Assembly: GCF_004137795.1 (NCBI RefSeq)
Contig: NZ_NWTM01000002.1
Coordinates: 62,001-126,000 of the forward strand
DNA length: 64,000 nt
DNA from: Pectobacterium zantedeschiae
GTDB lineage: Bacteria > Pseudomonadota > Gammaproteobacteria > Enterobacterales > Enterobacteriaceae
Reading direction: 5' to 3'
In this document: positions 43,775 to 52,742 of the stretch, piece after piece
How positions within the stretch are numbered: the first letter of the stretch is position 1
Layout: each line of letters begins with the position of its first letter
Translations under genes and position numbers: made by a program
Notes under the pieces: model-generated
The model's input: only the letters and a program-made list of their open reading frames with translations
Told to the model about the DNA's origin: nothing
The model's database searches: none

Positions 43775-44016
43775 AATGGCTACCGGAAATGGTGAATTGA
43801 ACAATTATGCCAATCTTTGGTTAATGAATCACCATCGTCGTTCAGCCTCAAGGTGTTTCAAGAGTACGACTACGGCGGCTTCTGCCCCGGGAAATGTCTA
43901 TACTGGGCGCGGCTCGCTTATGCAGTCAGCTTCTTGCGCTGGCGCGCGCGAAACGCAGTAGACGTCAGTGGAATAGGGGACGACCACTTTCTGGGATCGT
44001 CACGAAGTGCGATGTG

Positions 44017-44418
44017 TTACTCGGTCTGTGGCCCCGGATCTGCTGGCCCTGACTTGGGGCTCAGGGTGATGGCCTCGATTCGGTAAGGGAGGATGCCAAC
44101 GCTGCGTGCATTGACCCGGTAAGTCGTGCGCGGGTTGTTGTTCTCATCGGCCCAGTCGTCGCGCTCCACACGTCCGCCAACCACGACCCGCATGCCTTTC
44201 TGGAACAGTCCAGAGAATTGCTCCGCATCACGATGCCACCAGTCAACTGGCCGCCAGAAACCGCCACGATCTTCAAAGGCACCGCTCTTGCCGGGGACGG
44301 GGTTGTCGAAGTAGACGTTCAGACGCAACACCCGACGTGGTTCTTCGTTGCCGTTGGGGTACTCGTGGAATTCTGGCGCAGAGCCGATATTTCCCTCGCC
44401 ACTGAAATGTGTACTCAT
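44017..44418 (-). CDS. ssb: single-stranded DNA-binding protein (ICE type)
   Basis: A 133-aa protein with an OB-fold pattern: GNIGSAPEFHEYPNG near residue 10, then RRVLRLNVYFDNP, WRPVDWWHRDAEQFSGLFQKG and MRVVVGGRVERDDW (about residues 70-88). It is shorter than chromosomal SSB and lacks the acidic DDDIPF tail. Plasmid and ICE versions protect the transferred strand. It heads the series ssb, DUF3158-type, PFL_4669-type that recurs in this element class. Confidence 0.87.
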   Translation of the reverse strand: MSTHFSGEGNIGSAPEFHEYPNGNEEPRRVLRLNVYFDNPVPGKSGAFEDRGGFWRPVDWWHRDAEQFSGLFQKGMRVVVGGRVERDDWADENNNPRTTYRVNARSVGILPYRIEAITLSPKSGPADPGPQTE

Positions 44419-44479
44419 GTCTATGACTCCTGTTTGATGTGAAATGCCCGTATTGGAAAGACAATGCCGGTTGAAACCG

Positions 44480-45040
44480 TCAACGGTGTTGTGCCGATGC
44501 CTGATGTTTCATGTGGTCTCCCCCTGTATGGGGCTGGTTTAGATCTGCCTGATGGCCTGTCCGGCGCAGATAAATATCGTCGGCATGGGCCACTTTGCTG
44601 GCGCAGTCCCTGGCCTGGCGTGCGAGTGTGTGCAACAGGCTAATCTGCATGTTCAGCACGGCACGCTGGACTTCTATTGCGTGTAAATCGCCGATGAGTC
44701 CGGGTGGCGTAGCCGGATTGGCCATCATCTTCTGCCACAGGGCTACGCCCATACTGCTGCGATCGAGGTTGCGCCAGCGCAGAAAGGTGGTGCCTGCGCC
44801 AGTGGTTTGCTGGGCCAGTTGCGTGGGTAGCAGGTTGAAGGGATGGCTGCGTGCCTGTGCCAGAACCTGTCGTTGCGCCAGCACGATCAGGTTGTCGCGC
44901 AGTGCCTCGCATTGGCTGGCCCAGACTTCGAGTGCCCCTTTACCTTTAAAAGGTTTTAAAAGGCCTTTTAGGTAGCCTGCATGTCCCAACTGCTGGAAGG
45001 CGGTCTGTTCCAGCAGGGTGAAACGTGTCGATGCGCTCAT
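44480..45040 (-). CDS. DUF3158-type ICE protein
   Basis: A 186-aa mostly helical protein, soluble, with LLEQTAFQQLGHAGYLKGLLK at the N-terminus and RNLDRSSMGVALWQK in the middle (about residues 89-103). This matches the DUF3158 family lying between ssb and the PFL_4669 gene in these elements; function unknown. It overlaps the PFL_4669-type gene by 4 nt and ends in a His/Gln-rich low-complexity tail. Confidence 0.75.
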   Translation of the reverse strand: MSASTRFTLLEQTAFQQLGHAGYLKGLLKPFKGKGALEVWASQCEALRDNLIVLAQRQVLAQARSHPFNLLPTQLAQQTTGAGTTFLRWRNLDRSSMGVALWQKMMANPATPPGLIGDLHAIEVQRAVLNMQISLLHTLARQARDCASKVAHADDIYLRRTGHQADLNQPHTGGDHMKHQASAQHR

Positions 45041-45855
45041 GCGTGGTCATCCTCGCTATCCTGTGCCTCTTCAGTTGGGTTTCCACTGGTGTTGGCATGG
45101 ACATCAGCAGGTTCGTCTGCGTGTGAGGGTGTTTGATGTGTGGTGCCTGAATGCGCCATGTTCGTTTGTCCACGCCGGATCAAGGGTGGTGCGAAGCGTG
45201 AACGACGCGTGCCTTCGAGCACGTCCTGCGGCAGTTCTCCGTATTTTTCCACTGCGGCACGGGCTGCGGCATTGTTGGCAGCAAAGTCGTCGCGCCGGGT
45301 GCCGGAGTAGCGGTATTGCTGCGCCAGACTGAAGAGACTGCGCAGGGCATGGGCTCCGTCGTTGAGCCAGCGTTCAAGGGTTGAGCGGTCAATCAGTGCG
45401 GTGTGGTGGGCCAGGATCAGGCGGCGGGCAAGATCGTCGTAGTCGGCCAGTAAATAGACCGCCATAAAGCCCAGTTGCGAGGAGACGAATAGCGGCAGCT
45501 TGACGGGTTGCACATTCATGTTTTCACCAATACTCAGCGCGGGTGGTACGTCAGCCAGTGCTTGATCCACTTGTTGGCGCAAGTTCTGGAGCTGTTCTTT
45601 GGTGAGCGACAGCTTGTCTTCAATGCGCAGCATCCACCAGTCGGAGTAGGGATCGTCCTGCTCGGCACCGCGCTTGAGCTTGTTCATGATGGAGACAAAT
45701 CCGTTCAGGCCGACGATGCCGGGTTTTCCTTCTGCGGCTGCGCGTCCGTGCCAGATACGCGACGCGTGGTGGGTATGCAGGGTCAGTGACATCGCACTGC
45801 GCAATGACCCCAGGTTCAATTGCAAGGATTCGGTGGCATTGTTTTCGTTGGACAT
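45037..45855 (-). CDS. TIGR03761-type (PFL_4669) ICE protein
   Basis: A 272-aa protein. Segments LNLGSLRSAMSLTLHTHHA (about residues 13-31), SRIWHGR and the LALDYDDLARR-like stretch fit the PFL_4669 family, always found near ParB in this ICE class. The C-terminal 50 residues are acidic and low-complexity (ending EEAQDSEDDHA). No enzymatic motif; function unknown. Its promoter region holds two striking palindromic repeats (45973-46105). Confidence 0.83.
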   Translation of the reverse strand: MSNENNATESLQLNLGSLRSAMSLTLHTHHASRIWHGRAAAEGKPGIVGLNGFVSIMNKLKRGAEQDDPYSDWWMLRIEDKLSLTKEQLQNLRQQVDQALADVPPALSIGENMNVQPVKLPLFVSSQLGFMAVYLLADYDDLARRLILAHHTALIDRSTLERWLNDGAHALRSLFSLAQQYRYSGTRRDDFAANNAAARAAVEKYGELPQDVLEGTRRSRFAPPLIRRGQTNMAHSGTTHQTPSHADEPADVHANTSGNPTEEAQDSEDDHA

Positions 45856-45972
45856 GGTGATGACTCTCGGTAGTGAAACGAGTCGCCAGCTTCGGCTGTA
45901 ACAGGAAGGCCGTCAGTCATGAAACCGCACTGCTGGTCAGCCTGTTTTGCGAAGCGCCTGACTGCCTGCGAG

Positions 45973-46007
45973 GGAAGGTTGTGTGTGCAGCTATACCCGG
46001 GGTATAG
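45973..46007. repeat. 35-bp direct repeat copy 1 with palindrome
   Basis: GGAAGGTTGTGTGTGCAG followed by the perfect palindrome CTATACCC-G-GGGTATAG (45991-46007). Copy 2 is at 46071-46105, differing at two positions, 98 bp away start to start. Both lie upstream of the PFL_4669-type gene. Confidence 0.85.
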
Positions 46008-46070
46008 GCGACGGTGGACGTCAGTGGACGATATATGGCTATTTTTGTGTGAGTCGTGTGCGTCTCATCT

Positions 46071-46105
46071 GGAAGGCTGTGTGTGCAGCTATACCCAGGG
46101 TATAG
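46071..46105. repeat. 35-bp direct repeat copy 2 with palindrome
   Basis: GGAAGGCTGTGTGTGCAG followed by CTATACCC-A-GGGTATAG (46089-46105). Two helical sites of this kind upstream of one gene suggest operators for a dimeric repressor, or iterons. Confidence 0.85.
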
Positions 46106-46135
46106 ACAACCATGGATGGTGATGGATAGGCCGAC

Positions 46136-47350
46136 TCAGGGGGCATCCAGCAATTTGCGCAGTCGTGCCAGATGGGCCAGTGCGACATCTCTGTTCGCCG
46201 CAGGCGGCTGCGGTGGGATGGGGGCTTCACGTGGTTTGGTGGCGGGCGTTGTTTGTGTGTTGTCCTTCTGCCCAGCCCAGGCTCGGAAATCACCGCGCAG
46301 GGCTTTCTGGATGATGCCAAACAGATAGCCTGCGGGGTTGCGAATGGTGGTTGTCGTGCAGCGGGCATCCCATTCGTCAAGGACGGATTGGTGCAAACTG
46401 GGCTCAACCGACTGCAATGCGGCCAGCGCACCGGATTGCTGCTCAGCCTTGAGTGCCATAAAGCGCTCCGGGAAATGCAGCATCCCAAGTTCTTGCGCAC
46501 GCGGTACTGTAAGTACTTTTTTATTATTTTCTTTTATATGTACTGTACTGATGTTCTTCGGATTCCGAAGTGGGTTGATTTTGCTGGCGCTCAGGCCTGA
46601 TTTGGAATCCGAAGTCAGGTCGCCATTATTCCGAAGAGGGGGCGTTATCCCTTCTTCGGAATCGTGATCGTTCATATCCTGTGGGTAACGTGAATCCATG
46701 CGCCAGCCCTGTGCGGCCAGACGCTGTGTCAGCACCTGCAATCGGGTTGGCAGTACCTGGCCGCTGAGCATCGAATCCTGGGACATCTCCTGTAGCGTAT
46801 ACACACCGACACGTTGGACAGACTTGCTGGCATGGACCAGAGACTGGCTGACCAACGCCAGGTAGTCGGCGTCAAGCTGGATTGCCTCATAGGGAGTGAG
46901 CGGTTCATCGTGCAGGACATAGAGGTTGCCCAGAATGCGGCCTGTGCGTGAATCACGTCTGCGCCTGACCAGGCTGATCCATCGGGTCAGGCGCAGCATC
47001 GTCAGGGTGCGTGCGACCGTTTCGTGAGACGCTCTGGCCGCGCACGGCATGGAGGCAAGCCAGGGGGCGAGTTGATCGTACGTGGGCATCGCGGTAATAC
47101 CATCCTCTGCAAGCATCAGCCGGAAAACTTGCCAGCCGTTGCGTTCAAGCGGGGTCAGCCGTCCGTCCATCAGTAGTGCCCGTGGCACACTGTCATGGTG
47201 ATTGCCGCTGAAGAGGAAACCATCCGTTGCCGCAGGCGATGAGGCAGATTGAACCGGCTTCGCAGATTGCGGTTGCAGATGGGAGAAAGCCTGGTCGAAC
47301 AGCTCATTCAGCCGGATGGGGCCGTTCGTGCGTGGCTGGCCTCCTGCCAT
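46136..47350 (-). CDS. STY4528-like pathogenicity-island replication protein
   Basis: A 404-aa protein: N-terminal winged-helix region with ALLMDGRLTPLERNGWQVFRLM (about residues 58-79) and YLALVSQSLVHASKSV, then an AT-rich low-complexity linker (HIKENNKKVL, about residues 270-280), then a C-terminal domain with RNPAGYLFGIIQKALRGDFRAW (about residues 335-356). This is the plan of STY4528-type island replication proteins. The linker's AT-rich codons stand out against the GC-rich flanks, suggesting two joined domains. It overlaps the DUF2857 gene by 1 nt. Confidence 0.82.
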   Translation of the reverse strand: MAGGQPRTNGPIRLNELFDQAFSHLQPQSAKPVQSASSPAATDGFLFSGNHHDSVPRALLMDGRLTPLERNGWQVFRLMLAEDGITAMPTYDQLAPWLASMPCAARASHETVARTLTMLRLTRWISLVRRRRDSRTGRILGNLYVLHDEPLTPYEAIQLDADYLALVSQSLVHASKSVQRVGVYTLQEMSQDSMLSGQVLPTRLQVLTQRLAAQGWRMDSRYPQDMNDHDSEEGITPPLRNNGDLTSDSKSGLSASKINPLRNPKNISTVHIKENNKKVLTVPRAQELGMLHFPERFMALKAEQQSGALAALQSVEPSLHQSVLDEWDARCTTTTIRNPAGYLFGIIQKALRGDFRAWAGQKDNTQTTPATKPREAPIPPQPPAANRDVALAHLARLRKLLDAP

Positions 47351-47910
47351 CAGGTCTGTCCTTCATCAATCCATCCGCGTATGGCACTCCAGATAACGGA
47401 CAAAGGCAGATCTGTAGCTTCGGCGAGATCTGCTGCGATACCCAGCATATCCATATCATCATTGAGTGCCACTTTCTGTGATTTAACTGCAGCAGACCAG
47501 CTGTGCCACAGATTGGTATCCTGCTCTTCGGTCAGAACCGGATGGCGGCCTTTCCTTTTTGGCAATCCGATCACACTGCGGCGCAACGCGATTTCCTGAT
47601 GGGTGAGCCCGAAGAACTTACTGATAAGTTCGGTACTGGCCCCCAGGCGCAGAAGCCGGTCAATTCTGGCGACTTCTTCGGTTACACCATCGACCTGATG
47701 CAGTAGCCGACGCAGCACATCGCGGTTGACCACGACGGAGCACCAGGACACGTTGGCGTTGGCCAGCACACTTGCCATGGCAGGATGTTTCAGTGCATCG
47801 AGGTCAGTGTCATCAAATCCCATGGACTTGGCTCTGCGCAATTGACCATTGCGCAGATCATGCAGTGCTTGTGCGATGACAGCCTGATTGAGAGGGTGTG
47901 GACCGGTCAT
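47350..47910 (-). CDS. DUF2857 (STY4526-like) ICE protein
   Basis: Start at ATG 47910 (TGAGGAG just before); ATG 47925 is the alternative and overlaps the parB stop. A 186-aa helical protein: the ASTELISKFFGLTHQEIALRR segment (about residues 90-110) reads as a helix-turn-helix, followed by LPKRKGRHP. It is probably a small DNA-binding regulator of the replication/maintenance region. Family name from pattern and position. Confidence 0.8.
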   Translation of the reverse strand: MTGPHPLNQAVIAQALHDLRNGQLRRAKSMGFDDTDLDALKHPAMASVLANANVSWCSVVVNRDVLRRLLHQVDGVTEEVARIDRLLRLGASTELISKFFGLTHQEIALRRSVIGLPKRKGRHPVLTEEQDTNLWHSWSAAVKSQKVALNDDMDMLGIAADLAEATDLPLSVIWSAIRGWIDEGQT

Positions 47911-47921
47911 GGCTGTGCTCC

Positions 47922-49646
47922 TCATGATCCGGGAATGACGTCGCCGTCATCCTGTGTGCCGTTCTCAATGTCGATCAGCCTGCGGGTCAGCCGTAGCAAT
48001 CGGAACAGCTTCACCAGTGCGCTGTCATTGAGCCGCTGTGGTGCATCGTTTGCGTCATTGCTTGCGTCCAGTATCCCCTGCAATAAATGCCCGAGTAGCC
48101 CAAACCGGATCGAAGACGCGGTATCTGAAAGCGGATGTGTGGCGTGCAGATAGGGGGCGCTCAGGGCGTGCAGCAGCGCCAGCACCATGGATGCTGACGT
48201 ATCTGTGTTGACACGGTCATCGGCGCATTTGCAACTGAATCCGATGCCATTTTCGTAGGGCTCAATAGCATCTTGCGCACCGACTTCATGGGCGATTTCT
48301 GCGGCAAACTGCGCAATATGGGTGCGTAGTCGAGAAGGTTCATCCAGCGATGCCTCAATGTGCCAGATATCGGTGATCGGATACAGGCTATCGGCCTGGA
48401 TAGGGATGGATTGCAAGACATTGCGTTCGAAGTCCGGCAGGGTCTCGCCAGTATGGCCGGCGACCAGCCGTTGAATCGACTGCAGCCGTTCGGTTGTGGC
48501 AGCAGGAGAAACAACATGCTGTTGCAGTAGCGCGGCATGCTCATCGTTTCCTGCCGCAGATTTGTCTTGTGAGGTGCGGCCAACAGGTTCAGACGGGGGC
48601 GATCCCGGTTGTGCAGACGCCTTGTCGGTCGTTGATGGTTCGATGTTCCTGGGCGACGTGGATTCCGATGTAACTCCGGGCGGCGTTACGGGTAATGGCG
48701 TCTTCTCTTGCAGCGTAGATGCCCCAGGTTCAGCCGATGGTGCTTCGTTGCTGAGTAACTGCCAACGCCGATCGGTGTCGGTGATCTCGAATGCCAGCGT
48801 GTCGTATTCCATCTCCAGCAGATCGGCCATTTGTCCAATCAACTCATCCTGTACGCGCTGGACACTGAAATTGCCCGGTGTGCTGTCGAACATCACCAAC
48901 ACATCCTGGAACAAGGTGGTGAAGTCGATGTGGTGGTGCGTGTTGGTGCTGCGAGCGGACCAGGCCCGTTCAGCAGCACGCCGCAGGCTGGTCAACTGCT
49001 CGACCTGATGCCTTCCCAGCCCGGCATAAAGCACGGTAGGGATGGCCGGAAGCAAGTATTGAATGGCCTCTTGCATGCGACTGATATGGGGCTGGGGTAC
49101 TGGGTAGCCATCGGCCTTGAGGCGGCGGGCCAGCTCTGACTGTGACAGTGATTTCCCGGTCTCTTCTTCATAAAGCTCCCGTGCTTTATTGACGCCCAGG
49201 GCACGTTCAATAAATGACAGGCCACCGTGCAGCTCGTTCTCAGCCAGATGCCCTGTCAATGCGATGATTTCACCGCGTTCCGGCCATGGGCGGAACAGGC
49301 ATGGAATGCGGAAAAAGCGTTCGTCCCTGGTCTCAGTCCAGAGCTCGCGCAGAATCGACAGTCTGGTATTGCCCCCGTTGCGAATGATATAGCCCTTTGC
49401 CCCTGGTCGCTGAGTGATGGAAGGCGGGGAGTCGAGTCCGCGCTCGCGTATTGAGGCTTTGATATCGTCGTAGAGCGGGTTGCGGGTCAGTCGTGGATCG
49501 AGTTCATAGGGTGACAATTCGTCGAGTGTGATAACCATCGCGGTTTCCGCAATAGGTGCGCTTAACACTCCGGTAATCGGTGCTTTGCTCGCGAAGCCTT
49601 CGCTCAGTAGCTTGTTGGTCAGGTCTTGTACGGAAATATCAGGCAT
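47922..49646 (-). CDS. parB: ParB-type partition protein (TIGR03764, PFGI-1 class)
   Basis: Start at ATG 49646 after GGGAGGCC. A 574-aa ParB: N-terminal nuclease-like/CTPase domain with VITLDELSPYELDPRLTRNP and the RNGGNTRLSILREL segment (about residues 37-100), then a helix-turn-helix region (LSQSELARRLKADGYPVPQP, about residues 165-184). A long Ser/Pro/Thr-rich linker (about residues 310-380) precedes a C-terminal helical domain. With ParA, it ensures inheritance of the excised element. Confidence 0.88.
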   Translation of the reverse strand: MPDISVQDLTNKLLSEGFASKAPITGVLSAPIAETAMVITLDELSPYELDPRLTRNPLYDDIKASIRERGLDSPPSITQRPGAKGYIIRNGGNTRLSILRELWTETRDERFFRIPCLFRPWPERGEIIALTGHLAENELHGGLSFIERALGVNKARELYEEETGKSLSQSELARRLKADGYPVPQPHISRMQEAIQYLLPAIPTVLYAGLGRHQVEQLTSLRRAAERAWSARSTNTHHHIDFTTLFQDVLVMFDSTPGNFSVQRVQDELIGQMADLLEMEYDTLAFEITDTDRRWQLLSNEAPSAEPGASTLQEKTPLPVTPPGVTSESTSPRNIEPSTTDKASAQPGSPPSEPVGRTSQDKSAAGNDEHAALLQQHVVSPAATTERLQSIQRLVAGHTGETLPDFERNVLQSIPIQADSLYPITDIWHIEASLDEPSRLRTHIAQFAAEIAHEVGAQDAIEPYENGIGFSCKCADDRVNTDTSASMVLALLHALSAPYLHATHPLSDTASSIRFGLLGHLLQGILDASNDANDAPQRLNDSALVKLFRLLRLTRRLIDIENGTQDDGDVIPGS

Positions 49647-49899
49647 GGCGGCCTCCCTTGTCAGGAGAGGATTGGTCAGTGGCAAACTGGTTCTGCGTAC
49701 GTCGGAGCAAGGCGCGTGCATTGCGTCCGGCGCGGTAGTCGCTGGCCGTAGAACTGGTGAAAATAGGAGGCATGCCCGGTTTGGTGAACTTCAGATGCCC
49801 ACCAGAGGTACGCACAACCTCCCAGCCTTCTTGCAGCGCGTATTCAATCAGCGGTAGTAACTGCTTGTGGCCTTTAGCCAGTTCACGGGCATTTGACAT
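49639..49899 (-). CDS. HicA-like small protein
   Basis: Start chosen at ATG 49899 (GGAGG 8 nt before). An 86-aa protein with the HicA pattern: N-terminal helix, then GWEVVRTSGGHLKFTKPG (about residues 27-44) with the His of the SGGHLKF strand, and TASDYRAGRN. No HicB antitoxin gene is next to it, and it overlaps parA by 17 nt and parB by 8 nt. It is therefore probably a backbone protein with a dsRBD-like fold rather than a free toxin. Confidence 0.75.
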   Translation of the reverse strand: MSNARELAKGHKQLLPLIEYALQEGWEVVRTSGGHLKFTKPGMPPIFTSSTASDYRAGRNARALLRRTQNQFATDQSSPDKGGRHA

Positions 49900-50746
49900 G
49901 GGCATGCCCTCCGCTGGTTTTTCCTGTGACCAGTGCGAACTGCTCACGCCACTGGGGCAGTAATTCGGTTGCCAGGCTGCACATGATTTCTCGCGCAGAG
50001 CGGGTCTGGCGACCGTAAGGCCTGGTACGCTCAACACGATGCGCTGGCAGACCGCGAGTCGCCGCACGGGGAAACGCTTCAATTGCTGGTATCTCGGTGT
50101 CCAGAATGTGGATGCCCGCTTGCTCCTGAAAAACCAGACGCAGGGTTTTCTGGATCATGCGGGCATTGGACGACACGGCTGGCACGCGATTGATCAGCAG
50201 GTGTAGAGGTGGGGGCGTAATGCCCAGATTACGGTAAGGTGCGATGTCCTCGACCAGTTGCAGGGTTCCCCGATGTAGCTCACGGGCAGTGAGTATTTCT
50301 GGCGTGACGGGTGAAATGGCCTGTTGTGATGCCAGTAATGCCATCTCCAGCAAGACTGTGCGTGCACCCTGCGTGTCAATGACAACGAGGTCGTAGTGTG
50401 GCTGGAACACAGGCAATAAGTTGCGCAGCCTCAGCCTGCCGTCTGGAGCGTGAAGTAGCAGTGTGTGCAACTGGCGATGTTCATCGTTGGATAGCACAAC
50501 ATCCAGACGCTCAATGGCGGTACGGGAGACAATTTTCCCCTGATCCTGTTCATTGAACGCCAGTAGTTCATAGATGCCGCCAGCGGCATGGTTGCTCAAC
50601 TCATAGTAAGAGGACAGTGTGGGTTGCATGTCCAGATCGAGTAGGAGTACGCGGAATCCGGCATCGGCAACGAAACTTCCTAGGTTGGCAGCAATGGTTG
50701 TTTTACCCACGCCACCTTTTGTTGAAATAACAGAAATCACTTGCAT
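49883..50746 (-). CDS. parA: ParA/Soj-family partition ATPase
   Basis: A 287-aa ATPase. Deviant Walker A STKGGVGKTTIAANLG (about residues 8-23) with the signature Lys, LLLDLDMQPTLSSYY (about residues 36-50), and Walker B-like LVVIDTQGA (about residues 118-126). It works with ParB, the next maintenance gene, and lies near the end of the element, as soj does in PAPI-1-type ICEs. Confidence 0.93.
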   Translation of the reverse strand: MQVISVISTKGGVGKTTIAANLGSFVADAGFRVLLLDLDMQPTLSSYYELSNHAAGGIYELLAFNEQDQGKIVSRTAIERLDVVLSNDEHRQLHTLLLHAPDGRLRLRNLLPVFQPHYDLVVIDTQGARTVLLEMALLASQQAISPVTPEILTARELHRGTLQLVEDIAPYRNLGITPPPLHLLINRVPAVSSNARMIQKTLRLVFQEQAGIHILDTEIPAIEAFPRAATRGLPAHRVERTRPYGRQTRSAREIMCSLATELLPQWREQFALVTGKTSGGHAHVKCP

Positions 50747-50779
50747 GGTCTGCTCCTGGTAATTGGCGACTGGGAGCAG

Positions 50780-51001
50780 TCAGGCTCGTTCTTTGAGGCG
50801 ATCAGTGATCCACTGATCAATTTCGGCAGAGTCCCATCCCACGGCGCGCACGCCAAGACGCAGCGCCTTGGGAAACTTTCCCTCTTTCATCAAGTTATAA
50901 ATATGGGCTCTTTTAAAGCCGGTTTTGGCTTCAACTTCAGCTCGGCGCAGGATGCGACGCTCTGGAACGGGAACAGTGTTCTGTTGGAACATGACAGTCA
51001 C
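50780..51001 (-). CDS. alpA: AlpA-family transcriptional regulator
   Basis: A 73-aa protein with a compact helix-turn-helix: ILRRAEVEAKTGFKRAHIYNLMKEGKFPKALRLG pattern (about residues 17-50; first and last halves separately fit), then VGWDSAEIDQWI. AlpA-type proteins control excision genes of integrated elements. It is the first gene of the maintenance operon, 33 nt before parA. Confidence 0.88.
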   Translation of the reverse strand: MTVMFQQNTVPVPERRILRRAEVEAKTGFKRAHIYNLMKEGKFPKALRLGVRAVGWDSAEIDQWITDRLKERA

Positions 51002-51428
51002 TCCTTAATGCTTGGTAGCGCTTATTGAGGGTGACTGCCATTAAATAGACACCATCGATAAGCCACATCAAACAATAGGGACGAGCGGGTCACCGCTTTC
51101 TTGTCGCAACAAGCACGACATTTGATTTAAGCCAATACCTGCTTGCCCCAAAAGTGACAATATTGGTTATCACTTCCGACCAATAAAGCATGCATCTGAT
51201 CAAACCTTTCAATGAGTAAAAATGAGCAGCCAAAATATTTTGGTTGTTGTTTGTCTGTAGACGAAAAATGTCTGAGATTGATTTTTGTTGGATGTTGACA
51301 CGCGCTTCAAGCCCTGGGAGCTATACGGGTTCGTTCACTAAAGCTGTGTGGCAAGGATTTTTATGCAATAGAAGGACTGTTTTTTGTCATGAAAGTGACA
51401 AAAACAGTCCTTTTGTTTCATTGTGGTG
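51002..51428. other. 427-bp gap upstream of the AlpA gene
   Basis: Contains an imperfect palindrome with perfect AAGTGA/TCACTT arms (51152-51157 with 51170-51175), which could be an operator of the alpA-parA promoter, and the terminator-like hairpin at 51372-51412. No gene is seen. Confidence 0.4.
51372..51412 (-). terminator. hairpin terminator beyond the LysR gene
   Basis: AAGGACTGTTTTTTGTCA (51372-51389) pairs with TGACAAAAACAGTCCTT (51396-51412), one bulged T, 6-nt loop. It is 17 nt after the LysR stop codon (minus strand). It can act in both directions. Confidence 0.6.
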
Positions 51429-52355
51429 TCACAGTGTTCGGGTCGGTGGGGCGTGCGGCAAAGTTGGCATTTCTCCGATTGCGATAGCCCGGTTGATAAA
51501 TCGAACCAGCTCTGCTGAGCGTTCTCTTTCTGCTGTTACGACAAACGTAGCTGTGCTGGGAATATTGTCTGCTACTTCGCGGATAATGACATTTGGATGG
51601 TTATAGAGAGCAATTTGGGATGCCAGCCCGAGACCGATTCCATAGCCTGCTGCAACTAACATGATCATGGGCTCATGCCCTGAAACATATTCGGCAATGT
51701 TTGGTGTAGGGAGTGACGGATTGCTGAACAAATGTCGAGTCAGGTTATATCCACCAGTGCACTGTTCGGGGTGGCAAAGCACTAGCGGATAGCGAAGTAT
51801 CTCGGCGTCAGAGATTTTTTCTTGTGAGAGTAACGGGTGATGAGTTGGGATTGCAATGGCTGGGCGCTCAGTCCATACAACCTCTTTGAGATACCCCGGT
51901 ATGATTGAATTATCGACAGTAAAACCAACATCGATTTGATCGTGACTGATTGCAAGTAACATCTCGCTGACGGTCATTTCCGTGATCCTAATCTCGGTGC
52001 TAGGTTCCTCCTCACGACAACGAGCGAGCAGTTTTGTCAGCCTTGGTGGAGCCAGGCTGTCTGCAAGTCCAATACGCAGCCGACCACGGTAGCCTTGCGA
52101 GGCTGAGTTAACCCGTGTTTGAGCGTTCTCTATAAAGGCAATGATGCGTTGAGCCTCTTCACGAAACACTTCGCCTGGCCAGGTCAGCCTGATACGTCCT
52201 TTGGACCGATGAAGCAGTTGTACCCCCAGATGGCTCTCCAGTTCCTTGATGGCTCGTGATAAAGGTGATGGTTCGATATGAACTCTGGCTGCAGCTCGGG
52301 TGAAACTTTGTTCTTCTGCAACGATCAGGAAATACCGCAGGTAGCGTATCCTCAT
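51429..52355 (-). CDS. LysR-type transcriptional regulator, target unknown
   Basis: Start at ATG 52355; a longer frame from 52379 is possible. A 308-aa LysR-type regulator: N-terminal winged helix (about residues 1-60, with FTRAAARVHIEPSPLSRAIKELE), then the substrate-binding domain with RLRIGLADS (about residue 92) and the DVGFTVD stretch. The first Met region MRIRYLRYF fits the family. The divergent region (52356-52742) has no gene that it would obviously control, so the target is unknown; the gene may be a leftover of a mobile unit. Confidence 0.85.
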   Translation of the reverse strand: MRIRYLRYFLIVAEEQSFTRAAARVHIEPSPLSRAIKELESHLGVQLLHRSKGRIRLTWPGEVFREEAQRIIAFIENAQTRVNSASQGYRGRLRIGLADSLAPPRLTKLLARCREEEPSTEIRITEMTVSEMLLAISHDQIDVGFTVDNSIIPGYLKEVVWTERPAIAIPTHHPLLSQEKISDAEILRYPLVLCHPEQCTGGYNLTRHLFSNPSLPTPNIAEYVSGHEPMIMLVAAGYGIGLGLASQIALYNHPNVIIREVADNIPSTATFVVTAERERSAELVRFINRAIAIGEMPTLPHAPPTRTL

Positions 52356-52742
52356 ATTTTCATACTCCTTTCTTTCCATTGGGTATTGATTCCTTTAGGA
52401 AGGTTCCGCCACGCGAATAGGACTCATTCATGTATTTTGGCTGTCTTTTGTGGGGCACTCCACGCTGAAATGCAGCCTCAATTGGTTGTGAGGGTGTAGG
52501 GCATTTCAATAGCTTGCTGAGCCGAGTTTTTCTTAGGGCAGGTGTGGAAAACGAGCAGATCAACCCGGCTGTGAAGCATCGCTAATGCTAAGGCTGCTTC
52601 TTATGGGGTTTTGTTCACACATTGCGTGTTTCTGTCTCTGGATGTAGTGGGGGGAACTGATGAGATCTGGCGCTTGCTTGTGGTTGGGGCCGCTTGGAAA
52701 ACGGAAAATATCCTACGCGAAGCCTGCTTTTTGTACAGACTA
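52356..52742. other. 387-bp gap without a recognisable gene
   Basis: Possible short frames lack ribosome sites and family character. No inverted repeats or Tn3 terminal repeat were found. It separates the LysR gene from the Tn3 remnant. Confidence 0.5.

Noticed and set aside
46490-46570. Programmed frameshift in the A-rich linker of the STY4528-like gene
   Set aside because: The frame is continuous across it and the linker fits the two-domain layout; the AT-rich stretch alone is not evidence of slippage.
49639-49899. HicA toxin of a type II toxin-antitoxin pair
   Set aside because: No hicB-like gene is next to it and it overlaps parA and parB, so a backbone HicA-fold protein is more likely than a free toxin.
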